Shown here: positions 27,654 through 36,993 of the stretch, piece after piece | Position numbering within the stretch: position 1 is the first letter of the stretch | How the letters are laid out: every line of letters starts with the position of its first letter | Origin: JARRQJ01 sp963810615 | GTDB lineage: Bacteria; Pseudomonadota; Gammaproteobacteria; DRLM01 | Assembly: GCA_963810615.1 (NCBI GenBank) | Contig: CAWEOA010000007.1 | Location: 586,198-650,197 of the forward strand | Length of the DNA stretch: 64,000 nucleotides | Direction: 5' to 3' | Notes under the pieces: generated by a model | What the model was told of the DNA's origin: nothing | The model's input: the letters and a program-made list of their open reading frames with translations, nothing else | The model's database searches: none | Translations under genes and position numbers: made by a program

Positions 27654-29821
27654 TATGACGGCGGAACGAAATAATGCGGCGTTCCATCGTGCAACACCAC
27701 GACATCAAATTGTAAACTTGGGTTGTCAAGAAGGACATCATCCAATTTGAAGAGCGCAGGCGAACGCCAGATATTATAGGTCGCCTTGAGAATCTTGATC
27801 TTTGGACATGGGACCTTAACGAATCCCCATTTGCAGGTCGCAATCACGGGCACGGAATATTTGGCGTATAGATTCAACGCTCCCTGCGGGCCGGTGAAGA
27901 GATTGGTCAAGGTTTCGCTTTGTATAATGGCGAACTCCGCTGGATCCACTGAAAATCCGTCATGAAGCACATCGATCGTCGTACCGACGAAGAACTCCAA
28001 TTTTTCCTCGAGCAAGGTCAGCACGCCTTCCACCCCGGCCGAAAACAACGGGGTACCCACCCCGGCGTAAAGAGTCGCCTCGATACTGGCCAACGGGCTG
28101 ACAGTATTGCCCAGTTTAAGAGGCGCTTCGTCGAAATTAAATTCGTACTCGATGCCGATCTCGCCGCCCACCGAAGCGCCGGCGATTACCGGCACAGGGC
28201 CGACGAAAAGCTGCGTTTCTTTGGGCGGGTCCGGGGCCTCCTTCGCATAGACGAGTTTCACCTGCGGCGATGAAGCAGGCCCCGTATGAAATGAATCCAG
28301 CAAGGTATTCAGAAAGCGCAGTTCCAGGGTAAAGCCCGTCTCCGCGTCAGCAGGCTTGCCGTTGTAGTCCGGCACCAGTTGCGCCCTGACGGTGGCGCTC
28401 ATAAAATCGAATACCTTTCCAAAAATCGTGATCGGGATACCGCCTTGCACGGACTCTATGTAACCGCGGTTATCCGCCGTCGCGGTGGCGGCAAAATCAT
28501 AGGGGCCGAACATAAAGGCGAAGCCGCCGCCTTTGGTGCCGTAGCCGTCACCCGAGGTCAGCGGACCGGAGGGCACGGTATACGGTGCTTGTGGTGTATA
28601 ACCACCCAAATCCGGCGGTGGCGTCGTGGTGGCAACCGGCGGCAGGGTAATCGTCAGCGGCGAACAATTTTCATTGTCGGCGGCATCGCGATCGACAATT
28701 GAAGGATCGGCGGAACGGATGTCGACGCATACTGCAAAGCTCATTATCGCCATCGCCGGCCCCTCGTCCCCGGGAGTATTGGGTGGGAGATTTTTCAGGA
28801 AGCTGCGCAATGCCTCGATGGACTGCGCCGTGAGATCAGGGGGCGGGGTGATGGGATCGGTGCTGTAGGTACTCTGGAGCGTATGCTGATAACGCATCTG
28901 CGTCTCCAGTTCACTGCCCAGCCTGCCGGGAAAATAAAAGTTGATGTGCGCCGAATTGCGCTCGACATCGTCCAGGTCCGCTTCATCGCCCGATCTCTGC
29001 ACCAATTGGGGCGTGAACTCACCCAGCGGAAGCCACTCTTGCGGGATCGAGCCAGGTGTGGTTCCGGTGGGATCGACACCATAGGCGTTGGTGTAACGGC
29101 CGGCATCGGTGTCCCACAAATAGAGCGGCACATCATACGAGGTGCCAGTGTCGGAGCGCATGAGCCGCAGCTTGGCAAAGGCCTCGATATTGATCGTGTC
29201 GTTCACACCCAGCCCATCGGCCCCCACGGTGATCGTCCCGCCCGCATCGGCGTTGTACACATCGCCGGGCGTAGGTGCCTTGAAAGCAGCCGTGTCAATC
29301 AGCAAGGAGCTGCGATCGAGTTCCATGTCCTTAATCAAAATATTGGGCGACCCTGGTCCGGAAATTGTCGTCTCCGCTTCGGTGGTATTATCGTTTTCGT
29401 CGGTCTCGCCCACCTCGTCGACCGGGTCGACGACGGCCGCAATGTAATACTGCCCGGGTGTTTCGACGCTCGAGGGGACGTTGACGTCCAGTTCGTAGGA
29501 ATGGGTCCCGACATCCACCTTGGAAATCGTCTGGGTACCCAAGGGGATCTGGCGCGCTTCCGCCGCCGGGTCGTCGGTTTTGTCGATGGCGAACACGGAA
29601 ACGCTGACATCGGTCGCGGGATTATCGGCCGCGATCATCGCCGAGACCTTCAGCGGATAGGCGATGCGGGGATCGGGGGTCATGACCTGCAAGGATTTGG
29701 CCGTGAGGTTGATGGGGAGGGCCCGGGCTCCCGAGCTGCTGCCGTCGCCTCCTCCTCCGCCTCCGCAACCCGCCAGCGAAAACATCGCTAGCGTAATTAA
29801 TAAAGTCGGTAAACGGACCAT
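27653..29821 (-). CDS. Lipoprotein with CARDB-like domain and beta-rich C-terminus
   Basis: Predicted lipoprotein of 722 residues. The lipobox is LAGC (SLAGCGGGGGG, Cys near residue 19); Gly after Cys suggests sorting to the outer membrane. A CARDB-like immunoglobulin fold follows (about 40-150), ending in YYIAAVVDPVDEVGETDENDN. The middle part (about 150-420) is not recognised. The C-terminal 300 residues are beta-rich, with GPVPVIAGASVGGEIGIEYE and SAGVEGVLTLLEEKLEFFVG, a pattern seen in other large bacterial surface proteins. The ATG at 29821, after AAGGATGG, is chosen over an upstream TTG at 29857. It is translationally coupled (TAATG) to the vitellogenin-like gene. Confidence 0.8.
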   Translation of the reverse strand: MVRLPTLLITLAMFSLAGCGGGGGGDGSSSGARALPINLTAKSLQVMTPDPRIAYPLKVSAMIAADNPATDVSVSVFAIDKTDDPAAEARQIPLGTQTISKVDVGTHSYELDVNVPSSVETPGQYYIAAVVDPVDEVGETDENDNTTEAETTISGPGSPNILIKDMELDRSSLLIDTAAFKAPTPGDVYNADAGGTITVGADGLGVNDTINIEAFAKLRLMRSDTGTSYDVPLYLWDTDAGRYTNAYGVDPTGTTPGSIPQEWLPLGEFTPQLVQRSGDEADLDDVERNSAHINFYFPGRLGSELETQMRYQHTLQSTYSTDPITPPPDLTAQSIEALRSFLKNLPPNTPGDEGPAMAIMSFAVCVDIRSADPSIVDRDAADNENCSPLTITLPPVATTTPPPDLGGYTPQAPYTVPSGPLTSGDGYGTKGGGFAFMFGPYDFAATATADNRGYIESVQGGIPITIFGKVFDFMSATVRAQLVPDYNGKPADAETGFTLELRFLNTLLDSFHTGPASSPQVKLVYAKEAPDPPKETQLFVGPVPVIAGASVGGEIGIEYEFNFDEAPLKLGNTVSPLASIEATLYAGVGTPLFSAGVEGVLTLLEEKLEFFVGTTIDVLHDGFSVDPAEFAIIQSETLTNLFTGPQGALNLYAKYSVPVIATCKWGFVKVPCPKIKILKATYNIWRSPALFKLDDVLLDNPSLQFDVVVLHDGTPHYFVPPS

Positions 29822-29871
29822 ATCGTCGCCATCCTTATATTTTAAGTCTGACCCCAATAGTCATATAACAT

Positions 29872-32262
29872 TTACCGCCATGGCGCCACCAGCGTCATGG
29901 TCGGCATGAAGCCGGCACCGCTACTGCCCGCCGATACCTGCTGGACGGCGGTCAAGGCACCGCTGGTTTGATCGATGGAAAAGACCTGGATGGATTCGTC
30001 GTTATACCGGGCCAGCAGGAACTTGCCTTGCGGATCGACCGTGAGCCAGGCCGGAATGGCGGCGGCGGTCGCGACCGACTGTTTGCTCAGCGTATAATTA
30101 CTGGTATTCACCGCATACACGACGATGTCGTTTGTTCCTCGTTCGCCGTTATAGACGAACTTACCGTTGGGATGGACCGCAATCGGTCCCGGGCCGGTGC
30201 CCGTCCCCGTTGACAAGCGGGTCACACTGCTCAGGCTGCCATTGGCATCCACCGTCCAAGTGTCGATTTCATCATCATCTTCGAGACTCACATAGGCGTA
30301 GCGACCGTTGGGATGGAGTTTCAGGTCCAGCGGCCGTCCCACGCCGGGCCCGCTTAAACCCGGTTGCTTCGTGCCGGTCTGCGACAGCGTGCCATCGGAA
30401 TAGCCGACCTTGAAATAAGAGATAGTGTCGCCGTAACTGTTGAGCGAATAGAGATAGCTCCCGGCGGGATTCAGGGTGATGTTTTCCGCTCCTTGACCGG
30501 TGATATCACTATCAACTTCGGTCGCGGTGATGGTGCCGTCCGCGGCATAGGCGTAAGTGCGTACGATACCCGAATTGGTAGTACCGCCGCCCACGATATC
30601 CAGGACATACATGACGCGATCGGAGCGCCCGAGGTCATTACGTTCGAAATGGGAGTCCGGGAAGGTGGTCAGCACAGTCGGCATCTTCACATCCGCTGCG
30701 CTTGTCGTGCCGCTCAGCGGGTCGAATTGATAACTCGCCAGAAGATCTAAACCGGTGGTATCTTCACCCGCGCCCAGCAGCAGGTTGTGCAGGTAGTTGA
30801 CGGCCACTTCGCCATCGATGAGCGCGCCGCTCGAGTTTTCAGTCGCCGCCGGCGCCAGCATGCCGTCCGTTGCCACCGAAAACCGCTCCAGGCCCGCTTG
30901 ATCGGGAGCCAGCAGATAGGTGGCTGTGGGGTCCAGGGCGCCCGCGCCGCCGACGGTGGCGACCGTATTAACGTTATTAAATGCCCGCACCCATTCGACC
31001 GGGGTCAAGGAGCCATCACTGGGATCCACGTCGAAGGTAGAGACCAGCGCGTCCGACCCATGGCCCACATAGAGTTGATTCCCGAGATAACTCAAGGCAA
31101 GGTCGTTGCCGTTGAAACTGATATTGGTGCTGGCGACCCAGGTCGCTGCACCGCTGGCGGCATCGATCGTGTAATGGTCAATACTTCTATTGCTGCTGCT
31201 GTCGAGCGTATAGAGATTTGCCCCATCCGCGCTCAGTACCTGATCAATCACACTGTTGTTGCTAGAGGTATATGGCGAAGCATTCGATAGACCACCGTCC
31301 GCCGCCACATCATAGGTGACAAAATTGTCGGAATTGGTGGCGAGTGTCAGATAGGCCTTGGTGCCGCTGAGATTGAAGCCAATGGAGGTCGGACTGCTGC
31401 CGGTACTGACCGTGGTCGGAGAAGCGGCCAGGGAATTGTCCGAATTCACGCCAAAGATCACGATCGAATTGTCCGTTCTGCTGACCACATACAAGTGATC
31501 GCCGGCGGGATTCAGCTTGATATAGTCGGGATCGACTGTCAGCGTTGTGGAAACAACGGGCGAAAGAGTTCCTGTTGAACCAATCGTATAAGCGTCTACC
31601 TTGCCGCTCGAAGTCCCGCTGGCCACATAGGCCTCGGAACCCGCTGCGTTCAATATCAGGTGGCTGCTGTTACCGCTGGTGGCACGGTTGTCGATCGCCG
31701 TGACCTCACCCGTATCGGAATCGAAGCTCAGCACATGAATATTATTTGTGGTAATGAGTACCAGGCGCTTGTGGGCCGCGTCATAGATCATGTCCTGGAC
31801 GGCGAAGCCGTTGCCGGCATCAAAATAGCTCATAGCCGTCGCGTATCCGGCCATGTTATTGACGCGAAAGACACTCAAGGTACCGTCATTATTGCCGGAG
31901 ACGACAAAACGGTCTGCCGTACAGTTTACGGCAATATTGGTAACATCAGCCCCACTCACCGTGCCTGTGCCGTTAGTGACGGTGCAATTCTGCCCGCTGG
32001 GCTGGGTAGCCACCGTTACGTTATACGCCGCACCGTCGCTGAGTGACGATGCAAAGGTGAAGGAGCCATCACTGATGAGGGTAAGACCGCTACTACCGTT
32101 GTTTTGAAGTATCACGCTCTTGCCGACAGCGAGTCCGGACAAGGTTCCGCCTGCGGTATAGCTTGTTGTTGTTCCACCACCACCGCCGCCACCGCCACCG
32201 CCGCCGCACGCGCTAAGGATTAACGTCGCTACAACACAGGTTAAGGTTAGCCCCTTGGTCAT
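29872..32262 (-). CDS. Lipoprotein with lactonase-type beta-propeller
   Basis: Predicted lipoprotein of 796 residues: lipobox LSAC (about 16-19) followed by a run of eleven glycines. An N-terminal beta domain (about 35-125) has NVTVATQPSGQNCTVTNGTG, typical of repeated surface modules in this group. From about 130 onward come repeated beta-propeller blades with the lactonase/YVTN pattern, for example DHLYVVSRTDNSIVIFGVN, GRYAYVSLEDDDEIDTWTV and GKFVYNGERGTNDIVVYAV. Such propellers mediate binding or sugar-lactone hydrolysis; no catalytic role is claimed. It is the first of three same-strand genes, 50 bases before the CARDB-like lipoprotein. Confidence 0.85.
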   Translation of the reverse strand: MTKGLTLTCVVATLILSACGGGGGGGGGGGTTTSYTAGGTLSGLAVGKSVILQNNGSSGLTLISDGSFTFASSLSDGAAYNVTVATQPSGQNCTVTNGTGTVSGADVTNIAVNCTADRFVVSGNNDGTLSVFRVNNMAGYATAMSYFDAGNGFAVQDMIYDAAHKRLVLITTNNIHVLSFDSDTGEVTAIDNRATSGNSSHLILNAAGSEAYVASGTSSGKVDAYTIGSTGTLSPVVSTTLTVDPDYIKLNPAGDHLYVVSRTDNSIVIFGVNSDNSLAASPTTVSTGSSPTSIGFNLSGTKAYLTLATNSDNFVTYDVAADGGLSNASPYTSSNNSVIDQVLSADGANLYTLDSSSNRSIDHYTIDAASGAATWVASTNISFNGNDLALSYLGNQLYVGHGSDALVSTFDVDPSDGSLTPVEWVRAFNNVNTVATVGGAGALDPTATYLLAPDQAGLERFSVATDGMLAPAATENSSGALIDGEVAVNYLHNLLLGAGEDTTGLDLLASYQFDPLSGTTSAADVKMPTVLTTFPDSHFERNDLGRSDRVMYVLDIVGGGTTNSGIVRTYAYAADGTITATEVDSDITGQGAENITLNPAGSYLYSLNSYGDTISYFKVGYSDGTLSQTGTKQPGLSGPGVGRPLDLKLHPNGRYAYVSLEDDDEIDTWTVDANGSLSSVTRLSTGTGTGPGPIAVHPNGKFVYNGERGTNDIVVYAVNTSNYTLSKQSVATAAAIPAWLTVDPQGKFLLARYNDESIQVFSIDQTSGALTAVQQVSAGSSGAGFMPTMTLVAPWR

Positions 32263-32528
32263 CGTGAAATCCTCCCATTAGATTTCTTATTAGTAACGCC
32301 GATGCCAAACGAGACCTGCTAGTTCCCCCAAAGCATGTGACGCCGGATTGCTGTCCGCTCGTTACCCTCTCCTAGATGCTTATGCTTATCTTTAGATTAA
32401 GTATAATCGCCAAATTACCATATAGAAACCATAAATTGCCCCTAAATAATATAAGTGATTATGCCGATTAATGTTACGCGCCATTATTTGGTGCACAGCA
32501 CGCTGTGTATCTCCATGTTGCTAAAGAA

Positions 32529-33053
32529 ATGACAGAGAGAACAATGCTTGATTGCAGCAAACTTATACTCGGTGATACTCAGGCGTCCATTGAATTGGAC
32601 AGCAGCGCCTCGCAACGCGACTCTGCCGTGGCATTGGTGAGCCAGGCACAGCGTAGCGTGGATATCTTTACTCGCGATCTCGATAAGAAGATTTATGACA
32701 ATCGAGATTTCCTGGACGCCTTGCAAAATCTGGTGGTCAACAACCATGGCCTGATTCGCATACTGGTCAAGGATTCGGGCAACGCGGTCAAATACGGTCA
32801 CCGCCTGATCACCCTCAGTCAGCGCCTGACCAGCTTCATCGAAATCCGCAAGGTGGCCGAGGATTTCAAGGAGTATAATGAAGCCTTTCTGGTCGCAGAC
32901 GAAATCGGGTATGCGCACCGCAAGCATGCCGATCGCTTCGAGGGCATCGCCCGTTTTAATGCCGCCAAGGAAGCCGTGCATTTACTGGTCTTCTTCAACG
33001 AAGTATGGAGGCATAGTGCGCCCGATCCCAACTTGCGGCGGATTTATCTCTAG
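32529..33053 (+). CDS. PLD-fold DUF7931-like protein
   Basis: The 174 residues resemble the phospholipase-D-like fold of bacterial proteins annotated as DUF7931: SQRDSAVALVSQAQRSVDIF, a strand-helix with RDLDKKIYDNRDFLDALQNLV, and FLVADEIGYAHRKHADRFEG. The catalytic HxKxxxxD motif is not evident, so it is probably not a nuclease or lipase. The ATG at 32529 is taken; one at 32544 after AGAGAG is an equally possible start. The downstream secretin-like gene starts inside it, indicating an operon. Function unknown. Confidence 0.72.
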   Translation: MTERTMLDCSKLILGDTQASIELDSSASQRDSAVALVSQAQRSVDIFTRDLDKKIYDNRDFLDALQNLVVNNHGLIRILVKDSGNAVKYGHRLITLSQRLTSFIEIRKVAEDFKEYNEAFLVADEIGYAHRKHADRFEGIARFNAAKEAVHLLVFFNEVWRHSAPDPNLRRIYL

Positions 33054-33858
33054 GTATCTCTCCGTAATCCTATTGCTTATAGCCACCCTCTCCGTTTCGC
33101 CAAGTTTGGCGGCGGACGATTTTGTGCTGGAGGTTATTCCTCTGCACCACCGTTCCACGGCCGAGCTGCTGCCCATAGTCCAGGCCTTCATCGCCAAGGA
33201 CGGTATCATAAAGGCTAGCGATGGCAAGCTGGTCATCCGCACCCACCCGGCCAATCTGAGCGAACTGCGCAAGTTGATCGCCAAACTCGATGTGCCGCTG
33301 CGAAGCTTGTTAATCACTGTGAAGCAGTTGTCTGGGGAATCCGCCCGCCAAGCCGAAACGAGTACAGAGACTCGGGCCGATGACAGCGACACGCCTGCCC
33401 GTAGCGCACATGTATGGCAGACCGACAGCCGCGATGACGCCGATCGCACCCAGCAGGTACAGGTAATGGAAGGCGCCGAGGCCCTCATCGATGTGGGACG
33501 GAAAATACCCATCAGCGATTTTGCCGTGTCCCAGTCACGATCTGGAACCTTGATGGAAGAAAGAACCCGTTACGTCGGTGCGACTACAGGATTTTACGTG
33601 CGCCCTCATCTTAACGGCGACACCGTCAGCGTCGAGATAACGCCCTATCAAACTACGCAATCGGGTGTAGCGACGCCCCCAGAGTTCAAGACCCAAACCC
33701 TGCATACGACCGTCACCGGAAAACTGGGCGAGTGGATCAGCATCGGCGCCAGCTCCACAGGCATCGATGAGAATAATAGTAACGTGATTGAATATTCGAC
33801 TTCCCAGCGCGGTGAACAGGATCGACGGATTCTGTTGCGTGTGATGGTAGCGCCCTAG
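33016..33858 (+). CDS. Exported secretin N-domain-like protein
   Basis: The 280 residues have a signal peptide (SVILLLIATLSVSPSLAA, about 14-31). An N-domain like that of type II/III/IV-pilus secretins follows: VIPLHHRSTAELLPIVQAFI, then VIRTHPANLSELRKLIAKLD. A C-terminal beta part resembles the short end of a secretin (VGRKIPISDFAV... VEITPYQ) but lacks a full pore domain. The start is a GTG at 33016 with GGAGG 4-5 bases upstream. It lies 38 bases inside the previous gene, so the two are coupled. It may be a pilotin-like partner or a truncated secretin relative; no pilus or secretion genes are nearby. Confidence 0.75.
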   Translation: MRPIPTCGGFISRYLSVILLLIATLSVSPSLAADDFVLEVIPLHHRSTAELLPIVQAFIAKDGIIKASDGKLVIRTHPANLSELRKLIAKLDVPLRSLLITVKQLSGESARQAETSTETRADDSDTPARSAHVWQTDSRDDADRTQQVQVMEGAEALIDVGRKIPISDFAVSQSRSGTLMEERTRYVGATTGFYVRPHLNGDTVSVEITPYQTTQSGVATPPEFKTQTLHTTVTGKLGEWISIGASSTGIDENNSNVIEYSTSQRGEQDRRILLRVMVAP

Positions 33859-33966
33859 CCCTTTAAGCATGTCTAATCGACTTAAGCGATTTATCAGGGG
33901 AAGATCGAAAAATTTCCTGGAAGCCTTAGTCGCCGGAGTCCGGTAGCTCAGCGAACGAAAGGCCCC

Positions 33967-34005
33967 GGATTCCGGGTCTCCGCTACGCTACGCCCGGAAT
34001 GACAA
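33967..34005. repeat. Palindromic intergenic repeat, partial copy 2
   Basis: This 39-base stretch is identical to 8694-8732, including GGATTCCGGG and CCGGAATGAC. Only the right end of the longer 140-base copy is present; the left end is missing or too diverged to see. It lies in the 175-base gap between convergent genes, a usual place for such elements. Confidence 0.8.
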
Positions 34006-34033
34006 CTTCTTCAGACTTACTCAAGAAATAATC

Positions 34034-35824
34034 TCATCGGCCCCGCAAAAACAACTTGTCCAACTCATCCATCCTCAGTTGTACCCAAGTCGGTCTACCA
34101 TGATTGCACTGGCCGCTACGCTCGGTGCGCTCCATATCGCGCAGCAGGGCGTTCATCTCGGGCACACTCAACCTACGCTGAGCGCGTACCGCGCCATGAC
34201 AGGCGACCGTTCCGAGGATTTCATTGATATGCTCGCTGATGCGGGTACTGGAGCCGTAACTGTTGAGGTCGGCAAGTACGTCGCGGATTAACTGCGCCAC
34301 ATCCGCGTCGCGCAGCAAAGCCGGCACCTGCCGGATCACCAGGCTTTCAGGGCCGATGCGATTCACCTCGCAACCCAGCTCACTGAACAGTGCTTTATGC
34401 TCTTCGGCCAGATTCGCTTCCTGGAGGCTGACCTTCAAGCTGACCGGGACCAGCAGGGGTTGGGACACGATATTGCCTTCGCCGTGGGATTGCTTGAGAC
34501 GCTCATAGGCGATGCGTTCGTGGGCGGCGTGCATGTCTACCACGATCAGACCGTCACTGTTTTCGGCCAGGATATACACCCCATGCAGTTGTGCGATGGC
34601 GTAGCCCAATGGGTGGGCGTCGGCCGCCGGCTCTGCTTCCTCTTCAGCTGTTTGCGGCAAGGGATGTAGCTCAGCATAGGCGGCGATCTGCTCGCGCACT
34701 TGCAAGGGGATGGCCGACTGTGAAGGCGGGCGGGCGGCAAACGCGGGGCTGCGTAACGCGGTACCGGCGGGCCGTTCCAACACCGCCACATCCTCCGCCC
34801 GATCGGCTGCCGGCGATGTTCCGGGTCGCAGCTGGGCCAGGGCGTCGTGCAGACCGCGAAACAGAAAATCATGCACCCTGCGGCTCTCGCGGAAACGCAC
34901 CTCATGCTTGCTGGGATGGACGTTGACGTCCACCTCTTGCGGCGGCAATTCAAGGAACAGCACAAAGGCGGGATGACGGCCGTGATACAGCACATCCTGA
35001 TAGGCCTGGCGAATGGCGTGGGCCACCAATTTATCGCGCACCATACGGCCGTTCACATAAAAGAATTGCATATCCGCCTGGCTGCGGGAAAAGGTCGGCT
35101 GGCTGATCCATCCCCATAGGCGCAGATCGCCTATGTGGAAATCCACCATGACCGCCTGCGCGCTGAAATCATCGCCGCACAGCGTCATCACCCTGCGCAG
35201 CTGTTCCTGTTCGGTAGTCGCTTCCGGCAGCTTATAGATCGCCCGCCCGCCATGGTTCAGATGCACGCTCACGTCGAAACGGCTGAGGGCGAGGCGTTTG
35301 ACCACTTCCTCTAAATGATTAAATTCGGTGCGTTCGGTGCGCAGAAATTTGCGCCGTGCCGGGGTGTTAAAAAACAGATCGCGGACTTCCACCGTGGTCC
35401 CCGGCGGATGAGCCACAGGCGCCGGCTGCGCCTCGCCTTCGTTCCTGACCTGCCAGCCGCGCTCGCTGTCCGGCGTGCGTGAGGCCAGGCTCAGGCGCGA
35501 AACGGAACTGATACTGGGCAGGGCTTCGCCGCGAAAGCCCAGGCTTTTCACGGCGACCAGATCATCGAAGCTACGGATCTTGCTGGTGGCGTGGCGATTC
35601 AAGGCCAAGGCAAGATCATCGTAATGGATGCCGTGACCATCATCCCGGATACGAATCAAGCGCGTACCGCCCTCCTCTATATCCAGTTCGATACGGCGCG
35701 CCCCGGCATCCAAGCTGTTCTCCAGTAACTCCTTGACCACGGATGAGGGGCGTTCTACTACCTCTCCGGCAGCGATCTGATTGGCAAGCTGCGTGGGCAG
35801 CAAATAAATACGTGCGCTGGACAT
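34034..35824 (-). CDS. mutL: DNA mismatch repair protein MutL
   Basis: Coordinates mismatch repair. The 596 residues have the GHKL ATPase motifs (ELLENSLDAGA, RDDGHGI, ATSKI, GFRGEALPSIS). The C-terminal dimerisation domain carries DMHAAHERIAYE at about residue 430, which fits the DxHA(x)2E(x)4E endonuclease motif, plus ACHGAVRA and CNHGRPT near the end. MutL proteins with this motif nick DNA themselves and usually occur where MutH is absent. The gene is the first on this strand after a 330-base gap. Here tsaE and amiB lie upstream but are separated by mscL. Confidence 0.97.
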   Translation of the reverse strand: MSSARIYLLPTQLANQIAAGEVVERPSSVVKELLENSLDAGARRIELDIEEGGTRLIRIRDDGHGIHYDDLALALNRHATSKIRSFDDLVAVKSLGFRGEALPSISSVSRLSLASRTPDSERGWQVRNEGEAQPAPVAHPPGTTVEVRDLFFNTPARRKFLRTERTEFNHLEEVVKRLALSRFDVSVHLNHGGRAIYKLPEATTEQEQLRRVMTLCGDDFSAQAVMVDFHIGDLRLWGWISQPTFSRSQADMQFFYVNGRMVRDKLVAHAIRQAYQDVLYHGRHPAFVLFLELPPQEVDVNVHPSKHEVRFRESRRVHDFLFRGLHDALAQLRPGTSPAADRAEDVAVLERPAGTALRSPAFAARPPSQSAIPLQVREQIAAYAELHPLPQTAEEEAEPAADAHPLGYAIAQLHGVYILAENSDGLIVVDMHAAHERIAYERLKQSHGEGNIVSQPLLVPVSLKVSLQEANLAEEHKALFSELGCEVNRIGPESLVIRQVPALLRDADVAQLIRDVLADLNSYGSSTRISEHINEILGTVACHGAVRAQRRLSVPEMNALLRDMERTERSGQCNHGRPTWVQLRMDELDKLFLRGR

Positions 35825-36154
35825 TGCGGTTCCCAGTTGGAAAGGCTTTGCGGCATTATAAAGGATGGTGGCGAATACGGTTAAGCGTAGGCCGACTCCA
35901 GGTTAAAGCCACACGCTCCGCCACCAACGAAGGATACTTGAATTTACATCACATCAAACATGTATCACATTAATGTTATTGAATATTTCAACAAGGATTT
36001 CGCGACCTTCATCTTGGCGCAATGATCTCTTCTGGCGTAACCACATTTAGACCTCTCCCCAGTCGCTTCCTGTTTCGGAATAGTCTCCTGAAATAAAAGC
36101 TGCTAGTACAACGGTCAATCTTTAGGCGGCGCGGACAGGTGGCCAGAAAATGGC
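35825..36154. other. Intergenic gap between mutL and mscL
   Basis: 330 bases without a supported gene. It must contain the mutL promoter on the minus strand. A short AT-rich portion (35940-36060) is visible, but I can identify no hairpin with a T-run or other clear element. Confidence 0.5.
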
Positions 36155-36562
36155 TTACTTCCGTTCCTTCAGTAAATCGCGAATTTCCGTGAGCAGCACC
36201 TCTTGAGCCGGAGGTGCAGCTGGAGCCTTTGGCGCTTCTTCCTCCTCCTTGCGTTTGAGTTTGTTAATTCCTTTGATAGCGACAAAAATCGCGAAGGCGA
36301 TAATCACAAAATCGATGACCGTTTGAATGAATTTTCCATAGCCAATGACGACAGCGGGCATATCTCCCGCAGCTTCCTTAAGTGTAAATGCCAAATTGCT
36401 AAAATTGACACCGCCCAAAAGTACTCCTATCGGCGGCATAATCACATCACCCACAAAGGAAGAAACAATTTTACCAAATGCAGCGCCAATTATGATGCCA
36501 ACGGCCATATCGACAACATTGCCCCTCACTGCAAATTCTTTAAATTCTTTCACCATACCCAT
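36155..36562 (-). CDS. mscL: Large-conductance mechanosensitive channel MscL
   Basis: Pentameric inner-membrane channel that opens under osmotic down-shock. The 135 residues match the family length of about 136. They open MGMVKEFKEFAVRGNVVDMAVGIIIGAAFG, with the pore helix and its GIIIGAAFGKIVSS segment. A periplasmic loop, second helix (QTVIDFVIIAFAIFVAIKGIN) and C-terminal charged helix with LLTEIRDLLKE follow. The ATG at 36562 follows GGAGGAATTTGTC; earlier in-frame codons are not needed. Confidence 0.96.
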   Translation of the reverse strand: MGMVKEFKEFAVRGNVVDMAVGIIIGAAFGKIVSSFVGDVIMPPIGVLLGGVNFSNLAFTLKEAAGDMPAVVIGYGKFIQTVIDFVIIAFAIFVAIKGINKLKRKEEEEAPKAPAAPPAQEVLLTEIRDLLKERK

Positions 36563-36993
36563 GACAAATTCCTCCAAAGTGAAATAGCCATCAGTCCGCA
36601 TGCCGTCCTGAACCGCGCTGGCGTTTTGTACGTACTTTCTCGTCGGCACCAGCATGAATCAATGTGTGCGAGCCACACTCGCCGTCGGCGATGGACTGGA
36701 ATCACTCAAGGACGGCCATTTTGATTCAATTTCTCCGCTACCATCACAGCGGCTTCACGTCTTAGAACCACATTAACAAAGCCTGTGCTGCCGACATATA
36801 CCGAAAATGGCTAGACGGCTCCTCATCATAACGCACGCAGTTCACTCCCTATTTTTGATGGAGAATAGCAGATGGCCTTACAAAAGATAGATCCGGGGAA
36901 CGCAAACGACTGAGTCGTGATGGTGGGAAAGCACAGAGGTCGTTTGCACTGCGACGGTCGCCGTAGTGATACAGCTGGCTATGGATACTGAAC
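36563..36993. other. Intergenic gap between mscL and amiB
   Basis: 431 bases with no supported gene. The mscL promoter should lie at its left end. The rest follows the amiB stop. I see no clear terminator or repeat; small open frames here have no recognisable features or ribosome sites. Confidence 0.5.

Noticed and set aside
28883..29791. 302-codon plus-strand frame
   Set aside because: Antisense to the CARDB-like lipoprotein; the minus-strand protein has a lipobox and good start.
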